From NCBI GenBank assembly GCA_018001695.1, contig JAGNHN010000031.1, positions 1 through 42,626 of the forward strand: 42,626 nucleotides of DNA, written 5' to 3'. Below the pieces are notes generated by a model. The model did no database searches, was not told where the DNA came from, and saw only the letters and a list, made by a program, of their open reading frames with translations. Both the position numbers and the translations under genes were made by a program. Source of the DNA: Lentimicrobiaceae bacterium. Lineage in GTDB: Bacteria; Bacteroidota; Bacteroidia; Bacteroidales; JAGNHN01. Position 1 is the stretch's first letter, and every line of letters starts with the position of its first letter. Of this stretch, positions 1 to 10,100 are shown one piece after another.

Positions 1-190
1 TTGTTCATTTACCCGCTCGCTTGAACCTCCGGTGGCGAGGGATTACTGGCGTGATCCCTGGGTGGGGGTGGCTTCAGCATTCGCGAAGCCATGGCCACTT
101 CGTGGCCTTGGCTTGTTCATTTACCCGCTCGCTTGAACCTCCGGTTCAGACTCGCGGTAAATGAACAAGCCAGCGCTTCGCGCTGGCTTC
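1..190. repeat. Mosaic hairpin repeat cluster beside tRNA-Ser
   Basis: A 33-base segment at 1-33 recurs exactly at 113-145. Its first part (GCTTGTTCATTTACC, 111-125) recurs inverted at 156-170. Three hairpins lie in the cluster: 38-59 (8 bp with one G-T pair), 86-114 (12 of 13 positions paired, loop TTC) and 167-189 (10 bp, loop TTC). The second on the plus strand and the third on the minus strand have the same outer frame, AAGCCA...TGGCTT followed by GTTCATTTACC, but different inner stems. A small 6-bp stem (134-148) sits between them. There is no convincing open reading frame. It looks like a REP-like non-coding repeat family; the copy at position 1 is probably cut by the window edge. Confidence 0.7.
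167..189 (-). terminator. Probable terminator of tRNA-Ser
   Basis: A perfect 10-bp stem with a 3-base loop lies 13 bases beyond the 3' end of the minus-strand tRNA. Read on the minus strand it is followed by a moderately T-rich tail (TTGTTCATTT). The position fits a factor-independent terminator of the tRNA transcript, although the same hairpin also belongs to the repeat family around it. Confidence 0.5.
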
Positions 191-198
191 TCTTATGC

Positions 199-287
<89 letters not shown>

Positions 288-297
288 AAATGGTGTG

Positions 298-305
298 CAA
301 AATTA
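298..305 (-). promoter_or_regulatory. -7 promoter element of tRNA-Ser
   Basis: The minus strand reads TAATTTTG, matching the Bacteroidetes -7 consensus TAnnTTTG, 11 bases before the tRNA 5' end. I see no clear TTG -33 element at standard spacing, so this is a motif-level prediction. Confidence 0.45.
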
Positions 306-453
306 ATAAAATTCAAGCTGTTTTGCGCATTCATGATCAAATACAATAATATGGCTGACATTAACAAATCCCTGGGACCCGGATCCACCGACCGTTAACT
401 GGCTCCGTATGATCCTTGCCTTGAAAATCAGCCCAAATCCTCCCCTACTTATG

Positions 454-461
454 TATCTTTG
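454..461 (+). promoter_or_regulatory. -7 promoter element upstream of the GWxTD gene
   Basis: TATCTTTG matches the Bacteroidetes TAnnTTTG element and ends 25 bases before the ATG at 487. No well-spaced -33 element is evident. Confidence 0.4.
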
Positions 462-486
462 TTACTTCACGTAACAACCCTTAACC

Positions 487-1947
487 ATGAAACGCTGGAA
501 GGTTTTTGCTGTTATCGCCCTGCTCTTAAGCAGTCTGCCCGTATTCTCCATGCGGGCCAGCTTGTCATATTGTACTTTCTGGTCACCCGATGGCGGTAGT
601 TTTATCGAAACTTATCTTGCCATTCATGCATCCTCCATGAAATATATCCCGGCAGAAAATGGGCAATACCAGGCCACCGCCGAGATTATGATGGTGTTCA
701 AAAGCCAGGACAGCATCGTCACCTTTCGGAAATATGAGCTGAAGAGTCCTCTGATTAAGGATACCAACGAGCGCAATTTCCACTTCATCGACCAGCAGCG
801 ATTCCTGCTGGATGATGGTGAGTATATCTTTGAGATCGCGCTGCGTGATCTCAATACAAACAGCGAAGCCATCACCCATCAACAGGCTGTGCAAATACAA
901 CACGGCGCCAGTACGATCTCGCTTTCGGGTCTTCAGCTCGTAGAGTCAGCCACCAGGACAACCCAACAAGGCCCCCTGACCAAGGCCGGGTATGACCTGG
1001 TTCCTAACCTCTTTAATTTCTTCAAGGAGGATCAGAACAAGCTCACATATTACGCCGAATTATATCATACGGAGTCGATTCTGGGGAAAGACCAACGATT
1101 CCTGCTCTCGACATATATCCAGGGCAATGAAACAGGCGAGATCATCAAAGACCTCATCAGAAACCGCAGAGAGACTGCACGCGATGTCATACCGCTGCTT
1201 CAGGAATTTGATATCTCCCGCCTACCGTCCGGGAACTATAACCTGGTCATTGAAGTCCGCAGCTCCCAGAATGAGTTGTTAGCCAGCAATTCGTTGTTTT
1301 TCTATCGTATCAATCCCAATGTCCAGTTGGAATTGAAGGATATTGCAGCACTGGATATTTCCAATTCCTTCGTTGACAAGATAAATCATCCCGACACCCT
1401 CATTGACTATATCCGCAGCATACAGCCCATCGCCTCCGAAACTGAACGCATCTTCGCCGATAAAAACATAGCCACTGGTAACCATCTCCTGATGAAGCAG
1501 TTCTTTCTCAATTTCTGGCTTGAAAGAGATGCCTTTGATCCTGAAAAAGCCTGGAACGCTTACCATGATAAAGTGAAATTGGTCAACCAGAAGTTTTCCA
1601 CACGGATAAAGCGGGGCTATGAAACAGACCGGGGTATCGTCTTTTTACGCTATGGACCTCCCAATACTATTGCTGAAAGCTATTTTGAGCCCAGTGCATA
1701 CCCTTATGAGATCTGGCATTATTACGAGCTCAGAAACCAGCGGAACAAGAAATTTGTTTTCTATTCCCGCGACCGCATCACCAATGACTTCGATCTGATC
1801 CATTCTGATGCAACGGGAGAGATCGCCAATTACCGCTGGAAGCTGGATGTTCTGAAACGTACTACCGACGGATACGACCTCGACCAGCAGGACGTGGACG
1901 CACACTGGGGCGGCCGCATTGATACTTATTTCCGCGATCCAAGGTAG
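487..1947 (+). CDS. GWxTD domain-containing secreted protein
   Basis: A 486-residue protein starting with a signal peptide (MKRWKVFAVIALLLSSLPVFS). The C-terminal third carries the hallmark of the GWxTD family, here GYETD at residues 377-381, followed by RGIVFLRYGPP and a conserved YPYEIWHYY segment. The first about 300 residues look like beta-sandwich domains of the type usual in this family. GWxTD proteins of roughly 450-500 aa are common in Bacteroidota and have no established function; export to the envelope is inferred from the signal peptide. The W of the name-giving motif is Y here, a conservative change. It precedes an acyltransferase gene by 60 bases and may share a transcript with it. 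Confidence 0.85.
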   Translation: MKRWKVFAVIALLLSSLPVFSMRASLSYCTFWSPDGGSFIETYLAIHASSMKYIPAENGQYQATAEIMMVFKSQDSIVTFRKYELKSPLIKDTNERNFHFIDQQRFLLDDGEYIFEIALRDLNTNSEAITHQQAVQIQHGASTISLSGLQLVESATRTTQQGPLTKAGYDLVPNLFNFFKEDQNKLTYYAELYHTESILGKDQRFLLSTYIQGNETGEIIKDLIRNRRETARDVIPLLQEFDISRLPSGNYNLVIEVRSSQNELLASNSLFFYRINPNVQLELKDIAALDISNSFVDKINHPDTLIDYIRSIQPIASETERIFADKNIATGNHLLMKQFFLNFWLERDAFDPEKAWNAYHDKVKLVNQKFSTRIKRGYETDRGIVFLRYGPPNTIAESYFEPSAYPYEIWHYYELRNQRNKKFVFYSRDRITNDFDLIHSDATGEIANYRWKLDVLKRTTDGYDLDQQDVDAHWGGRIDTYFRDPR

Positions 1948-2007
1948 GCAAGTCGGGCTAGTAATCCACTTTGTGGTATTTTTACAGCCGCTCAAGCTCA
2001 TCTTTTT

Positions 2008-2910
2008 ATGGCCATAGGTTATTACCTCTACCGGGCGCTGGCCTGGGCGGTTTCGCGCCTCCCTTTCCGTGTCCTGTACATGAAATCAGATTTTCTGTTT
2101 GTCTTACTCTATTTTGTCATCGGGTATCGCAGGAAGGTCGTGATGGAAAACCTAGCACGGAGCTTCCCTGAGAAATCAACTGAGGAGAGAGCAGAAATCG
2201 CACGGTCCTTTTACCGTAATCTATGTGATATCATCCTGGAAGTCATTAAGACTGAAGGAATGAAAGCCTCCCAGCTGAAGCAGCGCTTTAGTTTCTCAAA
2301 TCTGGAAATCATTGAGAAAATGAAGAAAGAAGGGCAAGCAGCATTGATTGGCATTGGGCACTGCGGCAACTGGGAATGGTCGGGGCCTGCCTTGCTTATG
2401 CACAGTGAATCAGACGGGTATGCCATTGTAAAACCATTGAACAACGAACGATTTAATCAATACATGGAACGTCTGAGGGCTCAGTTCTTTGAAGGTAAGA
2501 CCATTCCTTTCAAGATGACCCTCCGGTACCTGCTGGCGATGAGAGGTCAGCCCTATCTTGCTGTTCTGGCGGCAGATCAGACACCGACCCGTCAGGAGAG
2601 CCGGTTCTGGACGACCTTCCTAAACCAGGAAACACCGTTTTTTGAAGGGCTGGGAAAGCTCGCCAACAGCCTGAAGATGCCCGTAATTTATATCGATCTC
2701 AAGCGTACAGGCAGGGGGCGCTATCATGGCGATATACGCCTGATCACAGACGACGGCAGCACGATGTCGCCGGAAGAGATCATGCTGCGCTACGTCGACG
2801 CGCTGGAGGATTCCATTCACGCGGCTCCCGACAACTGGTTATGGTCGCACCGCCGGTGGAAGCATAAAAGGGAAGACGAGACCCTGCATCCAAGGCGCTT
2901 CAAGTCCTAA
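2008..2910 (+). CDS. Lysophospholipid acyltransferase (LpxL/HtrB-type lipid A acyltransferase family)
   Basis: A 300-aa protein of the LpxL/HtrB family, which transfers an acyl chain to Kdo-lipid A precursors at the inner membrane. The catalytic HX4E motif is visible as H118-C-G-N-W-E123, and a following segment (LAADQTPT) matches the conserved second block. The N-terminus (LYRALAWAVSRLPFRVLY) is the typical hydrophobic anchor, and the length is normal. The next gene, a glycosyltransferase, begins 28 bases downstream, which fits an envelope glycolipid context. Which acyl chain or position is modified cannot be told from the sequence. Confidence 0.88.
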   Translation: MAIGYYLYRALAWAVSRLPFRVLYMKSDFLFVLLYFVIGYRRKVVMENLARSFPEKSTEERAEIARSFYRNLCDIILEVIKTEGMKASQLKQRFSFSNLEIIEKMKKEGQAALIGIGHCGNWEWSGPALLMHSESDGYAIVKPLNNERFNQYMERLRAQFFEGKTIPFKMTLRYLLAMRGQPYLAVLAADQTPTRQESRFWTTFLNQETPFFEGLGKLANSLKMPVIYIDLKRTGRGRYHGDIRLITDDGSTMSPEEIMLRYVDALEDSIHAAPDNWLWSHRRWKHKREDETLHPRRFKS

Positions 2911-2916
2911 TTTCCC

Positions 2917-2924
2917 TATATTTG
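2917..2924 (+). promoter_or_regulatory. -7 promoter element upstream of the GT2 gene
   Basis: TATATTTG fits the Bacteroidetes TAnnTTTG consensus and lies 14 bases before the start codon at 2939, so the leader would be very short. No clear -33 element. Confidence 0.3.
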
Positions 2925-2938
2925 CATATATCCTCCGG

Positions 2939-3979
2939 ATGAAAATAGCCGTTGTCATACTTAACTGGAACGGGAAGTCCTTCCTGGAACGCTTCCTGCC
3001 CAATGTCCTTGCCTGCAGCAGTCAAGAGGCTGAGGTGATCATTGCTGACAACGCAAGCACTGATGGATCGGTTGAATGGCTGGAAGCCCAACATCCCGGG
3101 ATCAGGGTCATACAACATGAGCGTAACCATGGGTTTGCCACCGGATACAACCTCGCGCTGCGGCAAATCGAAGCAGATTATTACATCCTCCTCAATTCCG
3201 ATATCGAAGTAAGCCCAGACTGGATCATGCCGGTCATCAGGGTGATGGAATCAGATCCGCGGATCGCGGCAGCCCAGCCCAAGCTCAGGTCCTGGCACGA
3301 GCGGCATATGTTTGAGTACGCCGGCGCAGCGGGCGGCTTCATTGATAAGTATGGGTATCCCTTTTGCCGGGGAAGGATATTCATGTCACTCGAAGAAGAT
3401 AAAGGACAGTACGATGACATGATCGACATCTTCTGGGCAACCGGAGCATGTATGTTCGTCAGAGCCGACGTTTACCACAAGCTGGGCGGTCTTGATGATG
3501 ATTTCTTCGCTCATATGGAAGAGATCGACTTCTGCTGGCGCCTGAAAAATGCAGGATACAGAGTGGTATATTGCCCGGATTCCATGGTCTATCATATCGG
3601 AGGGGGTACGTTGCCTAAGAGTTCCTCACGCAAAACATACCTGAACTTCCGGAACAACTTCAGTCTCTTGTATAAGAACCTGCCATCGGGACAACTCTTC
3701 AGGGTGTTTTCAATACGCCTGATCCTGGATGCGGTTGCCGGACTGCGGTTCTTAATCGACAGTGGATGGGGTGACTTCGCGGCAGTCATCAAGGCGCACC
3801 TCAGCTTTTACCGGAGCCTGCCGCAACTGAGAAAGAAGCGCAGGGCTGTTCATCCCAAAGAGGTTGGTCAGATTTACCAGCGAAGTATCGTTTTTGACCA
3901 CTACCTGAAGCGGCGTTCACGTTTCAGTGAGTTGGACAACCAGGCTTACCGTGGTCCTGATCAGGATCTGGTTAAATAA
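2939..3979 (+). CDS. Glycosyltransferase family 2 (rhamnosyltransferase-like)
   Basis: A 346-aa GT-A fold enzyme. The N-terminal strand and nucleotide-binding region read VVILNWNGKSFLERFLP and ADNASTDGS (36-44). The metal-binding DxD equivalent is NSD at 86-88, and the catalytic-base region is HMEEIDFCWR around residues 192-201. This pattern is typical of WbbL-type GT2 enzymes that transfer sugars such as rhamnose to lipid-linked glycans or cell-surface polysaccharides; donor and acceptor cannot be determined. It follows the lipid A-type acyltransferase. Its 3' end overlaps the 3' end of the convergent aroQ gene by 19 bases. Confidence 0.9.
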   Translation: MKIAVVILNWNGKSFLERFLPNVLACSSQEAEVIIADNASTDGSVEWLEAQHPGIRVIQHERNHGFATGYNLALRQIEADYYILLNSDIEVSPDWIMPVIRVMESDPRIAAAQPKLRSWHERHMFEYAGAAGGFIDKYGYPFCRGRIFMSLEEDKGQYDDMIDIFWATGACMFVRADVYHKLGGLDDDFFAHMEEIDFCWRLKNAGYRVVYCPDSMVYHIGGGTLPKSSSRKTYLNFRNNFSLLYKNLPSGQLFRVFSIRLILDAVAGLRFLIDSGWGDFAAVIKAHLSFYRSLPQLRKKRRAVHPKEVGQIYQRSIVFDHYLKRRSRFSELDNQAYRGPDQDLVK

Positions 3980-4389
3980 TTTAATGCCATCTGATAGACT
4001 TCCAGTCCGAAGCCTGAGATCACTCCTTTCGCTGCTGCGGCCGTCAATAAGGTATGCCGGAATGGTTCACGTGCATGAACATTGGTGATATGCACCTCAA
4101 TAACAGGCACCTTACAAGATTTTACCGCATCCAGTATAGCCACACTTGTATGCGCATAGCCACCTGGATTCAGGATGATGGCCCTGTTGTCCATATTGGC
4201 TTGTTGTATCCAGTCTATCAACCGGCCTTCCACATTGGATTGCATGATCTGAATATCCAGATCAGAATGTAACTGCTTCAATTCCTGCAGAAATGCATCC
4301 AGATGTACTTCACCATAAATGCCAGGCTCCCTACTCCCGACAAGGTTCAGGTTGGGCCCGTTGATGATTGCGATACCTGTATGGGTCAT
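3961..4389 (-). CDS. aroQ: Type II 3-dehydroquinate dehydratase
   Basis: A 142-aa dodecameric-type dehydroquinase, catalysing 3-dehydroquinate to 3-dehydroshikimate in the shikimate pathway. All signature blocks are present: GPNLNLVGSREPGIYG with catalytic Tyr25, the NPGGYAHTS block with Asn75, the EVHITNVHARE block with catalytic His100, and Arg111. Length and motif order are normal. It stands alone, convergent with and overlapping the glycosyltransferase gene, with no terminator between them. The next gene on the other side is divergent and controlled by a TPP riboswitch. Confidence 0.96.
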   Translation of the reverse strand: MTHTGIAIINGPNLNLVGSREPGIYGEVHLDAFLQELKQLHSDLDIQIMQSNVEGRLIDWIQQANMDNRAIILNPGGYAHTSVAILDAVKSCKVPVIEVHITNVHAREPFRHTLLTAAAAKGVISGFGLEVYQMALNYLTRS

Positions 4390-4505
4390 AAGAAAGCAGT
4401 ATTTACCGGCCTGATTTCAGGCAATTTCTCAGCAAATCGAATACGAATATCTGTGTTTTTTGTGGATATGTTGCAAAGGGGGCAACTTAACCAGAAAAAA
4501 CGGCT

Positions 4506-4513
4506 TATCTTTG
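4506..4513 (+). promoter_or_regulatory. -7 promoter element of the riboswitch transcript
   Basis: TATCTTTG matches the Bacteroidetes -7 consensus and would start transcription a few bases before the TPP riboswitch, the arrangement expected for a riboswitch-controlled leader. Confidence 0.45.
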
Positions 4514-4524
4514 TTTCATCAAAC

Positions 4525-4608
4525 GAACGGGGTGCCCTAAACAAACGGGCTGAGATCATACCCTTATAACCTGATCCGGGTAATGCCGGCGTAGGGAAAA
4601 CAAGGTTC
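4525..4608 (+). promoter_or_regulatory. TPP riboswitch (THI element)
   Basis: The conserved thiamin-pyrophosphate aptamer sequences appear in the right order and spacing: GGGGTGCC (4529-4536), GGGCTGAGAT (4547-4556), ATACCC (4558-4563), ACCTGATC (4569-4576), then GGTAATGCCGGCGTAGGGA (4579-4597). Short GAAC/GTTC arms can close the P1 stem. It ends about 33 bases before the receptor start codon. Little space is left for an intrinsic terminator and I see no T-run, so control probably acts on ribosome access; that last point is inference. Confidence 0.95.
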
Positions 4609-4641
4609 ACTTGCATTTTGGCACCCCGGTAACATCAAAAA

Positions 4642-7071
4642 ATGATTGTCATGAAAAGACATTTATTCTTTTTGTTGCTGGTCCTGTTGCTTCCCGGTGC
4701 CGGATGGGCGCAGGTAACGCTCAGCGGCAGGGTCGTCTCCGGAGAAAGCCTTCAACCCCTGACAGGGGCACACATTACCATCAACGGAACATACAGAACA
4801 GCCATTACTGATATGCAAGGAAGGTTCCGGATACAGCATCTCAAACCAGGGAGCTATAATATCGAGGTTACCCACCTGGGCTATACTTCCCATACAGAAC
4901 ACATCGACATACGGGCTGACCTTCAAATGGAGATCCAGATGAAAGGAAGGGTGTATCTGGAGGAAGAAGTAGTGGTCAGGGCTACACGCGCTGGTCACAG
5001 TAGTCCAACAACTTATACGACCATGCAAAAGAAAGACATAATGGCCATCAACCTGGGTCAGGACCTCCCCTATTTACTGGAGCAATCCCCTTCTACGGTT
5101 GTAAGCTCCGATGCGGGGGCCGGAATCGGTTATACAGGGATTCGGATCAGGGGTACGGACATCAGCCGGATCAATGTCACCATCAATGGGATTCCGCTGA
5201 ATGACCCTGAATCTCAAAACGTTTTCTGGGTAAACATGCCCGACTTCAGTTCCAGTATTGAGAGTATGCAGATCCAGCGGGGCATCGGAACATCGTCAAA
5301 CGGCGGTGCTGCATTTGGGGCTAGTATCAATATTCAGTCTCAAGGCATCACGGAGGCTCCTTATGCTGAGGTAAACCTGGGTGCCGGGTCATTTAATACC
5401 TTTAAAAGAAACATCCGGTTGGGTACGGGGCGCCTGAAGCAAGGATTCTCAGTTGAAGCACGGATGTCGGAGATAACCTCGGATGGCTTCATCGAACGCT
5501 CCGCGTCAGACCTTAGCTCATGGTTCCTGTCAGCGGCATATCAGAAGAAGCGGCATATGACGAAGCTACAGATCATGTCAGGCAGTGAGACAACAGGGCA
5601 GGCCTGGGATGGCGTACCCTCATCCATCCTTCCAACTAACCGGCGCTACAATGGCATAGGTATGTATACTGATGACCAAGGCAACACCCAGTACTATGAT
5701 AACGAAACGGATAACTACAGGCAGGATCACTACCAGCTCCACCATACCTATGAAATTAAAAAGAATCTGCTGCTAAATGCTGCCTTGTTCTATATCCATG
5801 GTGAAGGTTATTACGAGCAGTATAAACCCATGCAGAAATTGCCTTCCTACCTGTTGCTTCCTGTTGTGGTAGGTGACAGTACCATTAACCGCACTGATTT
5901 GATCCGGCAAAAACACCTGGACAACGATTTCTACGGGTTGACCTTCTCACTGCAGTATGATCGAAAACAGACATCTGTCATTGCTGGCGGTGCCTGGCAT
6001 TCATATCGCGGGTTGCATTTTGGGGAGGTCATCTGGGCGAAACACCTCTCCCACCTTCAACCAGCTCATCGCTGGTATGAGAACCAGGGGGATAAAGATG
6101 AAATGAATGCATATGTTAAGGCCACTCATTATCTCACATCGAAGGTCAGTATCTTCGGTGACTTGCAATACCGTGACATTGGCTATCAGATCGCTGGCAC
6201 CCACGACGACCTGCGTGACCTGCGCCAGACACACCAGCACGCATTTTTATCTCCTAAAGCAGGTGTTCAGTATCTTCCAGACAATCGCAATACCGCATAT
6301 CTCTCATTGGCCATGACCAGTCGTGAACCAAGCCGGTCGGATTATCGTGATGCGGATCCCGGAAAGATACCGGAGCCAGAGCACTTGATAAACCTTGAAA
6401 GCGGGTATCAGTATAACACCAATCGCGTGATGGTGGCTGTCAACCTCTACTACATGTATTACAAACATCAGTTAATCCTGACAGGAGAGATCAATGATGT
6501 GGGTGCACCCATTATGACGAATGTCCCGCGAAGCCTTCGTTATGGAATGGAATGGCAGGCTAAAGTGCAGTTTCATGAAGCGATTCTTTGGGATGCCAAT
6601 CTGAGCCTGAGCCAGAGCCAGATTAAGAATTTTACAGCTTTTGTTGACGACTGGGATACATACACCCAGGTTTCATACCCGCTCGGTACAACGCCCATCG
6701 CATTCTCCCCTGCCATGGTTGCCCATTCCAACCTGATGTTTAAGCCCATCCCTCATCTGGAAATCGCATTGATCAGTAAATATGTTGGCAAACAATACAT
6801 TGACAACACAGGCAGTGATGAACGTAAACTGGATCCCTATTACGTCCAAAACATGCGTTTGGCCTATAATATTGAAGTACCCGGCCTGGGTGATGTAAGG
6901 TTATCTCTGATCGTCAATAACCTGCTGAATGAGGATTATGAGACCAATGCATGGATTTACAGGTATTTATATACGGATCCAGAAACAGGGATGAAGACAT
7001 CATCCTACATGGATGGGTATTTTCCACAGGCGGGCAGAAACTTTCTGGCAGGAATACAGATCCGGATATGA
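4642..7071 (+). CDS. TonB-dependent outer-membrane receptor, probably for thiamin or a precursor
   Basis: An 809-aa receptor. A signal peptide (MKRHLFFLLLVLLLPGAGWAQ) begins at the second Met (4651), which is the likelier start. It is followed by a carboxypeptidase-regulatory-like/CNA-B-type domain (about residues 26-105, LSGRVVSGESLQPLTGAHI), a plug domain (about 110-235, with IRIRGTDISRINVTINGIPLND), and a long beta-barrel ending in hydrophobic strand FLAGIQIRI. Substrate is inferred from the TPP riboswitch directly upstream: riboswitch-controlled TonB receptors of this type are known in Bacteroidota as thiamin uptake components. No inner-membrane partner such as PnuT lies beside it; the next gene is convergent. 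No SusD partner is present, which fits small-molecule rather than glycan uptake. Confidence 0.9.
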   Translation: MIVMKRHLFFLLLVLLLPGAGWAQVTLSGRVVSGESLQPLTGAHITINGTYRTAITDMQGRFRIQHLKPGSYNIEVTHLGYTSHTEHIDIRADLQMEIQMKGRVYLEEEVVVRATRAGHSSPTTYTTMQKKDIMAINLGQDLPYLLEQSPSTVVSSDAGAGIGYTGIRIRGTDISRINVTINGIPLNDPESQNVFWVNMPDFSSSIESMQIQRGIGTSSNGGAAFGASINIQSQGITEAPYAEVNLGAGSFNTFKRNIRLGTGRLKQGFSVEARMSEITSDGFIERSASDLSSWFLSAAYQKKRHMTKLQIMSGSETTGQAWDGVPSSILPTNRRYNGIGMYTDDQGNTQYYDNETDNYRQDHYQLHHTYEIKKNLLLNAALFYIHGEGYYEQYKPMQKLPSYLLLPVVVGDSTINRTDLIRQKHLDNDFYGLTFSLQYDRKQTSVIAGGAWHSYRGLHFGEVIWAKHLSHLQPAHRWYENQGDKDEMNAYVKATHYLTSKVSIFGDLQYRDIGYQIAGTHDDLRDLRQTHQHAFLSPKAGVQYLPDNRNTAYLSLAMTSREPSRSDYRDADPGKIPEPEHLINLESGYQYNTNRVMVAVNLYYMYYKHQLILTGEINDVGAPIMTNVPRSLRYGMEWQAKVQFHEAILWDANLSLSQSQIKNFTAFVDDWDTYTQVSYPLGTTPIAFSPAMVAHSNLMFKPIPHLEIALISKYVGKQYIDNTGSDERKLDPYYVQNMRLAYNIEVPGLGDVRLSLIVNNLLNEDYETNAWIYRYLYTDPETGMKTSSYMDGYFPQAGRNFLAGIQIRI

Positions 7072-7159
7072 AACTAATTGGAGCCATTCCTTCGGTCGCT
7101 GTCTTCCTTTCAAAGGCTTAATAAACCGACCGGACTAATCAGAGATATTTCAAGCCTAT

Positions 7160-10100
7160 TTATCTGACTATCAATAGTCGTTTTGATGTCGATCTGGGAC
7201 CGTCGGTCATTTCCATCGTCAGGACAGCAGTATATGCGCCAGCGGGGATATTCAGATTGATGGCAATCTCCTGAAGACCAGACTGTAAAGTAACTTCTTC
7301 CAACAATGCCCTTCTGCCAGCCAGATCGAAGACCTCGACCATAGCTTTTCCTGCCGCAGGTGATGCAACAGGCCAACGAAGCATGCCTGTACCCGGATTG
7401 GGGTATGGGTTACCAAACCAGGCCATCACAGGTTCGGGGTAATCCATTTTCAGGATGGCGCCATCAATGGTCCGGCCATCGAAACCTGCAATATCATACT
7501 CCGCCTGACTGATAAAACCAGAGGCAGGTTCAAGGACATCGAGGATGAGTGTTACGAATGCTTCGTTTTCTGCTGAAGGCGCATGTTCTAAGGAAAACCA
7601 GCCAAGTCTGAGCTCGCTGCTTTCCTGCAACCAGGCCAGGTTAGCCGCTGAAGGCGCATGCACGAGGACATCACGCAATACCCATGAGGACGGCCATGGC
7701 AGGACCATTGAAACAGCATGAACCAGCTCGCTGGAAGTAATATAGACAGGAAGTTCAATAGTCTGACCGGGAGTAAAAGCAACTGCTGCATTCTTTATCA
7801 GGCCTGACTGGACTTTGGCCTGCGGTATAAATGAGGCATCGACATCGCCCGTATAGAGCATTCCGATATGCTGTTGCGCAGTGCCTCCGTTGTAATTGAC
7901 AGTACCTGGGTCCACCACCCAATCACCAGCCGGGAAAGAAGTCACCACACCGACGAAGCGTTTGCTCGTCAATAAGGCATCGGTAGAATTGACAAAACCA
8001 CTGTTGTCGACATCTCCTGCCCTTAATTTCAGACCACTCAGAGAACCTACACCAACAAAATGTTTCAGAATCTGCAAAGCATCAGAGGAATTCACTCCAC
8101 CCCAGCCTGTGGGCCCTTGCAATCGCGTGCCATATGTTCCAGCCGTGGCCAGCGGAATGTCGTACCATCCCTGATTATTTGTCAATCCTGTAAACAAGGC
8201 CCCTGAAGAATCTTCCAACACGATGGTCAACCCTTTCATGGCCAGGCTATCGATCCCTGCATAGAACAGCCTTCCCTGTATCCCTCCCTGCGGTGTTACG
8301 GTTAGCCGGGCAGGAGCTGTTTCGAGGATTTCCGGACAACCACCCAGGAACTGACATTTATAGAGGTTGCCATTCATATTAGAGGCAATACTGCTCAATA
8401 CCAGCGTTTGAGTTACTACACCAGCAATACCTGCACCATTCTGCAACTGCGTCCAGGAGCTACCATTATCAGTGCTCACAAACCATTGCAGGGTGGTTGG
8501 ATAGGTAGCCACAGCGGTAAAGCTGACCGTGTCACCCGTCGAAGCAGTTGCATCCGAAGGCTGTTGACTGATCTGAAGATCAGGCATAACCGTGACCATT
8601 GCTGGCGTAGTATGGGTGAAGGCCTGCAATCCATTGGAGACCGTCAGACTCACCTGATAATTACCGGGTTGTGTCCAGGTGACAGAAGGTGCTGCCTGTT
8701 CGGAATAGGCAGGTATACCTCCTTCGAAAGTCCAGTAATAAGAAACGACTGACCCTGCTGTTGTATTGACGAACATGGTCGTATCTCCTGGACAGAGCAC
8801 AGTGGGTGTTGCCGTGAATCCCGGAATCAGGGTGGAGGGGACCAATCCGAAGAAGGTAAGGTACTCCTTCATCAGGTTTACCCGTGTAGATGGCAGGGTG
8901 CCATTGGACATTCCGCTGAACTCATGGCTAACCCCGATGGTTTTATATGTGGCATTGGCAAAGGCCACACCTGTGGTATAGGCCGGACTTGAATTATTGA
9001 AAATGGTGAAAGCGGAACCCGTTGGAGCGATGCGGTCTATCCAGTTTTCCTCCCCGTTGTAGATAAACGACATTCCTGTAGTAAAGGTCGACGCTACACC
9101 TGCAATCGTTGACAAGTCAGCAGCTCCATCGCCCAATCCATTGATATAAAACATATTATGAACAGGCGTCTTAGGATCATAGGCCCAGGTATCCCCTCCC
9201 TCCATGTACAACCTGCCGCCACTGTTCAGGAAACTCGCAAGTGTCGTTCCTTGAGACTGCGTTAGCTGATGGTTCTGGCTATAAATACCCAGGCAAACGA
9301 AAGCGGCCTGATATGGGCTCAGGTTTGCAGGGACACTGGTGACATAATCAACCTGAACACCATTGTCTTGAATAGCCTGCGTAATGGCAGGGCCTGAAGA
9401 GGTGTTCGGATCCAGGTCTATCACCACAACCGGGGAACGTCCAATCCGAACTTCTATAGTGTCTATCAGATAGATACAACTATCTGTTTCAAGTATTACC
9501 TGAATCATCGTCCGGTAACCCAGGGGAGCTGATGCCGACATATAGGCAGGCTGATCCAGGGTCAGGCTGGTGTTGTGTGGATGTATGGAAGCATAGGTTG
9601 AAACGGACGGGAAATGGACATAGGGTGTCAGCGGGACCACTTTTAGTCTGAACTGACTGGCATCTGCCTGTCCTTCGTTCAGGAAGGTCCAACGAAGCGT
9701 AAGGGTTTCTCCGGGGTCCGCCATTCCATTGCCATTGCCGGTCGAATCAATGACCTGCGCTGCTGTCATTGTCAGAACTGGGGCTGAAATGGCAAGCGTA
9801 CGGACGAAATCCAGCGTATCTTGTGCGGACCTGACACTGATCTGAAAAGCAGCCAGGTGCTGGTCGGGAACACAGGGTGCGATTTCCACCGAGAAAGCAG
9901 ATAGCAACGTATCTGAGGCACTAGGGAGGAGGCCACTATGTACCTGGACTGAGTCCAGAATCCGGACGTAAGGGTCGGAGGAAGATAATACCACGACGAG
10001 GTTGGAGGATGACTGCATTCCGGCATTGGTTAACCTGACCGACAGGCTGACATTCTCATTGTATTCCGGGATCTGGTTACCGTTCCCTGATCCACTTGCA

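Noticed and set aside
7072..7159. Terminator between the TonB receptor and the C25 peptidase
   Set aside because: CGGTCG and CGACCG can pair, but the loop is about 27 bases and there is no T-run; support is too weak.
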